From positions 186,001-250,000 of the forward strand of contig JAIELX010000001.1 in the NCBI GenBank assembly GCA_019752635.1: a stretch of DNA of 64,000 nucleotides, in the 5' to 3' direction. Below, piece after piece: positions 58,038 to 64,000 of this stretch. The position numbers were made by a program, and so were the translations under genes. The DNA comes from Candidatus Obscuribacterales bacterium (GTDB lineage Bacteria; Cyanobacteriota; Vampirovibrionia; Obscuribacterales; Obscuribacteraceae). Below the pieces are notes generated by a model that saw only the letters and a list, made by a program, of their open reading frames with translations, made no database searches and was not told where the DNA came from. Positions within the stretch are counted from its first letter, which is position 1, and every line of letters begins with the position of its first letter.

Positions 58038-58540
58038 GAATTGATTCCTCGCTCGCTACTCGTGATTGCCTTCGCCGGTAAATGCGGTAGTTGGATGCGT
58101 CGCCAATTCGTGTGCGTGAACGCCCCGTGCAGCCGTCACTCTCTGCCGTTCCGTTGTTTCGGCGTTCAGCGCGGCTACTCTAATTTCGAATTTGGGTTCC
58201 AACCTATAAACGTTTTTCACGCCAAAAAGTTCAATCCAATCAACAGTTTAATAAACCGCCGCGAGAAAAGTACACAAACCGCGAGACGAATGATTCGTCG
58301 CACGCATTCAACTAGATTTTTGTTGCTGAGCTGATTATCTCATCATTCGGCGAAGCGCACGGCAGGCGAGACTCAATTGAAAAAGGTGTTATGACCTGGT
58401 GTATATATGGTGTATGTAGATCTGGCGCATCTTGACGGTGCGTCAACTACGCCGCCCCGGGGGAGGCCCCCCCCCCTCGGAAGAAAAGAGGGATGCGAAA
58501 TTTCGCACCCCTCTACAACTGAACTACAATTCGAGAGTAG
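58038..58540. other. Intergenic region between dnaB and the acetyl-CoA synthetase gene
   Basis: About 500 bases with no convincing gene; it must hold the dnaB promoter. It contains the acs terminator hairpin (58487-58514) and a C-rich homopolymer (GGCCCCCCCCCC around 58466-58476) that is prone to length change. Confidence 0.5.
58487..58514 (-). terminator. Intrinsic terminator of the acetyl-CoA synthetase gene
   Basis: On the minus strand AGAGGGGTGCGAAA and TTTCGCATCCCTCT form a 14-position stem with one mismatch, followed by TTTTCTT. It begins 26 bases after the stop codon. Confidence 0.8.
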
Positions 58541-60355
58541 TTAGTCTTCGTCAAGCGATGACGTGTCTCCGACTGGAAGTCCAAGCTCCCATGCCTTCAA
58601 CAGTCTACGCATGATTTTGCCGCTTCTGGTCTTGGGAAGGCTGTCACGCACTTCTATCTCTCTGGGATAGGCGTGCGCCGCTAGTCGGCGTTTGGTGAAT
58701 TCCTTTATGTCCTCGAGTAGCTTTTCCGAAGAAGTGAATCCGTCTTTCAAGACAATGAATGCCTTGATGATTTCTCCGCGTTCTTCATCGGGCTTGGCGA
58801 TGACACCGGCTTCCGTGACCGCTTCATGCTCTACTAGTGCCGATTCCACTTCAAAGGGACCAACTCGGTGTCCGGCGGTGTTGATCACATCGTCAGCGCG
58901 GCCGACGAACCAGAGATAGCCGTCTTCGTCCTTCCAGGCGTTGTCGCCGGAGAAGTACCATCCGGGAATCTTGAAGTACTCTTTGAACTTCTCTTCGTTT
59001 CTCCACACTTGCCGCAGCATTGCGGGCCAACCCGGACGCACGACCAGTCGACCCAGCTGCCCGGGAGCCAGCTCATTGCCTTCGTCGTCCACAACGGTGG
59101 CGTAGACACCGGGCAACGGTTTGCCCATGGAGCCCGGCTTGAGCGGTAGACACGGGAGGTTTGCCACCAATTGCATTCCGGTCTCGGTTTGCCACCAGTT
59201 GTCGTGAATTGGCAATCCATAGACTTTCATGCCCCATCGAACAACCTCCGGGTTAAGCGGTTCGCCAACGCTGAGAATATGGCGCAGGCTTTCAAGGCTG
59301 TGGTTATGAACCTCTTCGTCGCCGGCTTTCATCAGCATGCGAAGCGCTGTCGGAGCCGTGTACCAAACGGTAACATGCAATCGGTCTATCAAGTGGTACC
59401 AGCTTGCTGCATCGAAGCGACCTTCATATGCCACAACCGAAACACCATTGGACCAAGGTCCGAAGATACCGTATGCGGTGCCAGTGACCCAGCCGGGATC
59501 GGCCGTACACCAGTAAACGTCATCGTCACGCAGATCGAGTACCCAACGTGTGGTGGCGTGCAATCCGATAATGTCGTTGTGAACGTGAAGGATGCCTTTG
59601 GCTTTACCGGTAGTGCCGGATGTATAAAGCAAGTACAGTGGATCTTCAGGATCCATATGAGCTGGTGTCAACTGCTCTGACGCACCCAGCATTAGCTCTT
59701 CGAATGAAAGGTCGCCGGGTCGCAATTCACCTTGGTTGTTGACGACAATCACATACTCCAGTTCGGGTAAGTGATCGCGAATTTCGTCTAACTTGGGTTT
59801 CAATTCCGCCGTTGTTAGCACTATTTTTGCGCCGCTGTCAGACAGTCGATCTTTTAATGCGTCCGGACCGAAGGCGGAGAACAGTGGTCCGATTACTGCA
59901 CCGATCTTAGCTATTGCAACGGTGGAAATGTACAGTTCTGCGATGCGAGGCATGAACACAAAGACGCGGTCGCCTTTTCCTACGCCCAAGCCCTTCAGAG
60001 CATTTCCGAGGCGGTTGGACAAATAGTGCATGTCCTGAAACGTGAATGTTTCCAATCGGTTTTGCGCATCGATAGAGTACAGCGCTACTTTGTTGCGCCG
60101 ACCGTCATGCATGTGACGGTCGATGGCATTGTAACCGGCGTTGAGTTTGCCGTCAGCAAACCAGTTGATGTCCTTCTTTGCCTGTTCCCAGGAGAAGCTG
60201 GAATAGGCACACTCATAGTCGGTAAGGTTCGCCGACACGGGGAATTTCTTGATCACTTCTTTGCGCCCTGCGCCAACGCGCGTTGAGCTTCCCGATGATC
60301 GATACACTGCGTCCTTCAAATCGCCACCGCCTTTCGGTTTGTCGGCCAACTTCAT
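58541..60355 (-). CDS. acsA: AMP-forming acetyl-CoA synthetase (acyl-CoA synthetase)
   Basis: The 604-aa product has the adenylate-forming motifs: LLYTSGTTGKAKGI (P-loop), DNWWQTETGMQ, WYFSGDNAWKDEDGYLWFVGRADD and the C-terminal catalytic lysine in PKTRSGKIMRR, the site controlled by acetylation in AcsA. It activates acetate to acetyl-CoA via acetyl-AMP. The length fits the AcsA group rather than 650-aa Acs. GGAGG lies 13 bases before the ATG. Confidence 0.85.
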   Translation of the reverse strand: MKLADKPKGGGDLKDAVYRSSGSSTRVGAGRKEVIKKFPVSANLTDYECAYSSFSWEQAKKDINWFADGKLNAGYNAIDRHMHDGRRNKVALYSIDAQNRLETFTFQDMHYLSNRLGNALKGLGVGKGDRVFVFMPRIAELYISTVAIAKIGAVIGPLFSAFGPDALKDRLSDSGAKIVLTTAELKPKLDEIRDHLPELEYVIVVNNQGELRPGDLSFEELMLGASEQLTPAHMDPEDPLYLLYTSGTTGKAKGILHVHNDIIGLHATTRWVLDLRDDDVYWCTADPGWVTGTAYGIFGPWSNGVSVVAYEGRFDAASWYHLIDRLHVTVWYTAPTALRMLMKAGDEEVHNHSLESLRHILSVGEPLNPEVVRWGMKVYGLPIHDNWWQTETGMQLVANLPCLPLKPGSMGKPLPGVYATVVDDEGNELAPGQLGRLVVRPGWPAMLRQVWRNEEKFKEYFKIPGWYFSGDNAWKDEDGYLWFVGRADDVINTAGHRVGPFEVESALVEHEAVTEAGVIAKPDEERGEIIKAFIVLKDGFTSSEKLLEDIKEFTKRRLAAHAYPREIEVRDSLPKTRSGKIMRRLLKAWELGLPVGDTSSLDED

Positions 60356-60897
60356 GAGTCTCTTAACCTCCGGTTCTTAACAGCTCTGCTGCAACAACAC
60401 TCATCGTTCGAAAGTGATGCTCGACGCCAGAGACGCGTCAACTTACGCCAGCATCACTTGATAACGATGAGATCTGAATGAAGAATCTGCATATATTAAC
60501 TCGACCGCCCGCTATAAAGTAGGGGCCGCTGCCAAAATCGAGTAAATTGACGCAGCTTAGAATTTTTGAATATTCGGGAGCGCTCAGCGCCAGCCTCTGT
60601 GAGCGAACCTTTGGACCCGGTCAGGGCACCGTATCTGGTGGCGCAACGGCTCGCCGTTGCGAAAGCGGGCAAAATGGTTCGTCAATAAACCGGTGCGGCG
60701 TTTTTCGTCCGCAGGGAGGCCCGTTTTTTTTGGGGGGGTGTTAATATTTTGCAGCTGATTGACTATAATAGTCGAGTTTTGGGTAGGAAGTATAAGGTCC
60801 CGCTGGTCGGGTGGAACAGACCCCACCCATTACTTTCGCGAACAGCTTGTTTTCGTATCGGTCATTTGCCGGTATCCTTAACTGCTCAAGGAATCCG
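60356..60897. other. Intergenic region with possible structured RNA and kinase promoter
   Basis: No gene is seen. The left part holds the divergent acs promoter. Around 60640-60730 there are GC-rich hairpins (GCAACGG/CCGTTGC; TGCGG/CCGCA) followed by GGCCCG and eight T, which looks like the end of a small plus-strand RNA or a terminator. The right part holds the kinase promoter and a 120-base leader with a GGGTGG/CCACCC hairpin. Confidence 0.4.
60741..60769 (+). promoter_or_regulatory. Candidate sigma70 promoter of the kinase gene
   Basis: A perfect -10 TATAAT (60764-60769) is preceded after 17 bases by TTAATA (60741-60746), four of six matches to the -35 consensus. It would start transcription near 60776 and leave a leader of about 120 bases. 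Confidence 0.55.
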
Positions 60898-63800
60898 ATG
60901 CTAACCCAGTACAGTAACCTTCAGCATTTCTATCGTGGGCATGTGCACACTTTGTTCCGCGCTCGGCGGATCGCGGACGGGTTGCCTGTTATTCTAAAAA
61001 CTAGCAACAGCGACAAGATCAACTCCACTGAGATCGCTGCGTTGCAGTCCGAGTATCGCATTTTGCGTATGTGCGCAGGAGCAGGCGTTTCCAAAGCGTT
61101 GTCGCTGATTCCGTTCGGCACGAAAATTGCTATTGTCATGGAGGACTGCGGTAATCGCACCCTGGCGGACTTGCTGGGTCTGCGTCGTTTGGACCTGAAT
61201 TCCTTTTTGCGATTGGCAGTTCAATTGACTGAGACCGCCAAGCACGTGCACGACTGCGGAGTGATTCATCGCGAATTCAATCCTTCAAATATAATGGTAA
61301 GCAGCGATGAATTCAGCATCAGTCTGATTGATTTCGGCAAGGCGACAACCGGGGTTCAGCAGGAGCACCGTCAGGTCAGCCCTTCGAGTTTGGATTTAGC
61401 GCTGACTTACGTCTCACCCGAACAAACCGGCAGGATGAATCGCAGCGTAGATCATCGCAGTGATCTCTATAGCCTTGGTGTGATTTTCTACGAAATGCTC
61501 ACCGGTCGTCCGCCATTTTCATCCGGTGATCCCCTTGAACTGGTGCATGCCCACCTCTCTCGCTTTCCTCCAAGTCCCAAAGAGTGCGATCCCGATATTC
61601 CGGTGGTCCTGTCCGACATAGTTCTGCGCTTGCTGGCTAAAGCGCCCGAAGATAGGTATCACAGTGCTTATGGTCTTTTGCAGGATCTCCTGCAGGTGCA
61701 AAAGCAACTGCAGGAAAGCGGCACTGTGCGTGATTTCGAGACTGGCTTGCACGATCGGCCCAAAGGCCTGCAAATTCCAGAGCGACTTTATGGGCGAACC
61801 AGTGAAACATCTCAGTTGCTGGAGTCATTCAATCGGGTGGCCCAACGCGGGCTACCCGAGTTGGTCCTGATTGGCGGCGTCTCGGGAGTAGGCAAGACGG
61901 CTTTGGTTCGAGAGCTGTACAAACCACTGACCAAAGAGCGGGGCTTGTTCTCCTCGGGTAAATTCGATCAACATAAGCGCGATGTTCCTTTCTCCACTAT
62001 TGCTCAGGCTTTTCGGGAGACGGTGCGATACGCCTTGACGGAGCCGGAAGAGCGGGTCAACCAGTGGCGTTCGGATCTGAGGGAGGCCTTGGGGCTGAGT
62101 GGAGGCTTGATTGCTGCGTTGGTGCCCGAGGTAGAGTTGCTTGTAGGTGCGCAGCCTGCTGTTCCTGAATTGTCTGCTGCCGACGAGCAAAAACGTTTCG
62201 ATTCGGTTTTCCGAAAATTCGTCGAAGTGTGCGCTCGCCGAGAGCACCCGTTAGTGATCTTCCTGGACGATTTGCAATGGGCTGATGCGGCCAGCCTGCG
62301 CATGATCAAGAACCTTGTGTGCGATCCGGGACCACTGCACCTATTGTTAATTGGTGCCTATCGCGATAACGAAGTCGATAGCGCGCATCTCCTTTCCAAG
62401 CTGATAGCCGAGTTACGCAAAAGCCCCGTGGCGTTGCACGAAATTTCATTGCCTCCGCTTTCAACAGGGCATGTAAGCGCATTGGTATCAGATGCTCTTG
62501 GATGCAGTCAGGATGTTTCTGCGCCGTTGGTGCGCCTGGTGTTTGATAAGACCCGGGGGAATCCCTTCTTTGCAGTACAGTTGCTCAAGTCGCTATATCA
62601 CGAGAAACTTCTTTCGTTCAATATGGCTAACGGGTGCTGGGAATGGGATCTTCCGGGAGTTGACGCCGTCGGATATTCCGACAATGTAGTCGATTTGCTG
62701 CTGGACAAACTGCGGCGCTTGCCGGCCTCTACCAGAGAAATGCTGGTTCGGAAAGCTTGTTTAGGCAATAGAAGCGATGTGCAGTCCCTGCTGACGGTGG
62801 TTGATACCTCACCCGAGCTATTGGAAGCCGATCTTTCCAGGGCTGTCGAAGAAGGCTTGTTGGTGCGAATGGATGATGGTGTCAGATTCCTGCACGATCG
62901 AGTTCAACAGGCAGCGTACAGCCTGCTTAATGAGCAGGAACGTGCTGTGACTCACCTTTCAATCGGTCGTTCGCTGCTCCGAGCCTTCGGAGACGTTGAT
63001 GAGCGCATCTTTGACATTGTGAACCAGCTCAATCACGGTATTGCTTTGCTCACGGATCCCGTTGAACTACTTCAACTCAGTGAGCTGAATCTTTCGGCCG
63101 GTGGAAAGGCCCGTTCCTCCACCGCATATGGTGCGGCGATCAAATTCCTTTCTACTGGAATTGATCTGCTTCCATCAGATTGTTGGGAGAATAATTTTGC
63201 ACTGGCTTATGATCTCCATTTCGAAAGAGCCGAATGCAATTGGCTCTTGAGCAATCACGCCGAGGCTGAAGCACAATTTGAAAATCTACTCGGTAGATGC
63301 CGGAGCAACACGGAAAAAGCAAACATCTACAGAATGCTGGTGGAGCTACATACCAGCAAGGTTGAACTGGGCACCGCTGTTGACTGCGGTTTAAAGGCAC
63401 TGAAGCTCTTCGGCATTAACATGACTCCGCATCCTACACGCGCCGAGGTGTTGAAGGAGTATGAAGATATTTGGCTCGGGTTGGGCACGCGCAAGATTGA
63501 AGATCTTGTGCACTTGCCTGCGATGACATCGCCCGAAATGATTATAGCCATGGATATTTTGGTGTCACTGTTCGCCGCAACCTTATGCACGGATCAGAAT
63601 CTGTTTCTACTTGCTGCCTGCAACATGGTCAACATTAGTTTGAAGCATGGCAATTGCAACGCTTCCGCCATGGGCTACGGATATCTAGGGATGGGATTAG
63701 GACCGGTTTTCGGCAAGTATCAGCATGCTTATCGCTTCGGCAAACTGGGCTACGATTTAGTTGAGCTTCATGGCATGAGCGCATACCGAGCGCGCATCAA

Positions 63801-64000
63801 CTTTACTTTCGGCGACAGTATCAACTTCTTTCAGCGGCATCTGCGCACGGATATGGAGTATCTGGATGTTGCATTTAATTCCGCTGTTGATGTCGGCGAC
63901 ATCTGCTTTGCCTGTTACAGCTGTAACCACATAGTGGCGAACCTCTTAACTCTGGGCGACCCGCTTGACTCCGTTTACCGCGAGACCGAGCGCCGATTGG
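60898..64000 (+). CDS. Giant serine/threonine kinase-AAA ATPase signalling protein (partial)
   Basis: The frame is open for 1034 codons and runs off the window. Residues 1-265 form a kinase-like domain: K34 in PVILK, DFG at 145-147 and PEQTGRMNRSVDHRSDLYSLG. The catalytic HRD is HRE (124-126), in VIHREFNPSNI. Residues 310-560 are an AAA/STAND ATPase with Walker A GGVSGVGKT (327-334) and Walker B VIFLDDLQWAD. A TPR-like helical region follows. This order matches cyanobacterial HstK-type kinases, which usually continue with GAF and histidine kinase domains beyond this point. AAGGA lies six bases before the ATG. Confidence 0.8.
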   Translation, partial: MLTQYSNLQHFYRGHVHTLFRARRIADGLPVILKTSNSDKINSTEIAALQSEYRILRMCAGAGVSKALSLIPFGTKIAIVMEDCGNRTLADLLGLRRLDLNSFLRLAVQLTETAKHVHDCGVIHREFNPSNIMVSSDEFSISLIDFGKATTGVQQEHRQVSPSSLDLALTYVSPEQTGRMNRSVDHRSDLYSLGVIFYEMLTGRPPFSSGDPLELVHAHLSRFPPSPKECDPDIPVVLSDIVLRLLAKAPEDRYHSAYGLLQDLLQVQKQLQESGTVRDFETGLHDRPKGLQIPERLYGRTSETSQLLESFNRVAQRGLPELVLIGGVSGVGKTALVRELYKPLTKERGLFSSGKFDQHKRDVPFSTIAQAFRETVRYALTEPEERVNQWRSDLREALGLSGGLIAALVPEVELLVGAQPAVPELSAADEQKRFDSVFRKFVEVCARREHPLVIFLDDLQWADAASLRMIKNLVCDPGPLHLLLIGAYRDNEVDSAHLLSKLIAELRKSPVALHEISLPPLSTGHVSALVSDALGCSQDVSAPLVRLVFDKTRGNPFFAVQLLKSLYHEKLLSFNMANGCWEWDLPGVDAVGYSDNVVDLLLDKLRRLPASTREMLVRKACLGNRSDVQSLLTVVDTSPELLEADLSRAVEEGLLVRMDDGVRFLHDRVQQAAYSLLNEQERAVTHLSIGRSLLRAFGDVDERIFDIVNQLNHGIALLTDPVELLQLSELNLSAGGKARSSTAYGAAIKFLSTGIDLLPSDCWENNFALAYDLHFERAECNWLLSNHAEAEAQFENLLGRCRSNTEKANIYRMLVELHTSKVELGTAVDCGLKALKLFGINMTPHPTRAEVLKEYEDIWLGLGTRKIEDLVHLPAMTSPEMIIAMDILVSLFAATLCTDQNLFLLAACNMVNISLKHGNCNASAMGYGYLGMGLGPVFGKYQHAYRFGKLGYDLVELHGMSAYRARINFTFGDSINFFQRHLRTDMEYLDVAFNSAVDVGDICFACYSCNHIVANLLTLGDPLDSVYRETERRL

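Noticed and set aside
1..64000. CRISPR arrays, insertion sequences and rRNA genes
   Set aside because: I saw no regularly spaced repeats of CRISPR type, no transposase gene and no rRNA-like sequence.

Overview
The window joins two different kinds of DNA. Positions 1 to about 34,650 are a tailed-phage genome segment (a prophage, or phage sequence assembled against a chromosome). Positions from about 34,700 to 64,000 are ordinary bacterial chromosome. The chromosomal genes (a kinase-ATPase giant of the type common in cyanobacteria and their non-photosynthetic relatives, a grpE-dnaK-dnaJ operon, a cluster of cyclopropane-synthase-like lipid genes, dnaB, an AMP-forming acetyl-CoA synthetase) would fit a member of the Melainabacteria/Vampirovibrionia such as Obscuribacterales. 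That placement is an inference from gene content only.

Phage layout: nearly all genes lie on the minus strand in tightly overlapping, translationally coupled blocks. Read in the direction of transcription, 34.6 to 24.1 kb is the DNA-metabolism block: a RecT-like annealing protein, a RusA-like resolvase, a primase-helicase, an SNF2-type helicase and several unknown small proteins. A short rightward unit (23.3-24.0 kb) encodes a zinc-ribbon/coiled-coil protein and ends at a strong hairpin terminator facing the DNA block. Between 22.19 and 23.3 kb is about 1.1 kb of non-coding DNA with many copies of the palindrome GCTATAGC, an AT-rich dyad and two identical 17-bp elements pointing outward. It looks like a replication origin plus divergent promoter region. 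From 22.19 kb leftward come a tRNA, an oversized tRNA-like RNA, about 20 small accessory genes (including an Ntn-hydrolase, an Acb2/Tad1-like small protein, a DUF3850 protein, an HTH protein and an AbrB-like protein), then the virion genes: acetyltransferase-like, two low-complexity internal proteins, a 1607-aa giant, large terminase, portal, scaffold, decoration-like protein and the first codons of the probable capsid gene. No integrase, repressor, lysis or DNA polymerase gene is recognisable in the window.

A short motif around D-L-F, often extended to D-L-F-G/A-D-V/L, recurs in at least seven unrelated phage proteins, mostly at their ends. It resembles sliding-clamp-binding motifs and may recruit these proteins to one common partner.

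Chromosome layout: a J-like protein; a dgcN-dgcA-like D-glutamate pair (minus); grpE-dnaK-dnaJ and a secreted beta-propeller (plus); a membrane-anchored small heat-shock protein whose leader can fold over its ribosome-binding site like an RNA thermometer; an orphan AbiEi-like antitoxin with a large dyad upstream; an MFS transporter; a possibly frameshifted secreted protein; a secreted cyclophilin; a six-gene lipid-modification cluster (desaturase, FAD oxidoreductase, DUF1365, two cyclopropane-synthase-like methyltransferases, DUF1295); a TlpA-like thioredoxin; dnaB; an acetyl-CoA synthetase; and the 5' 3.1 kb of a giant protein kinase/AAA ATPase whose HRD motif reads HRE. Protein quality control and membrane-lipid modification are the two clear themes.
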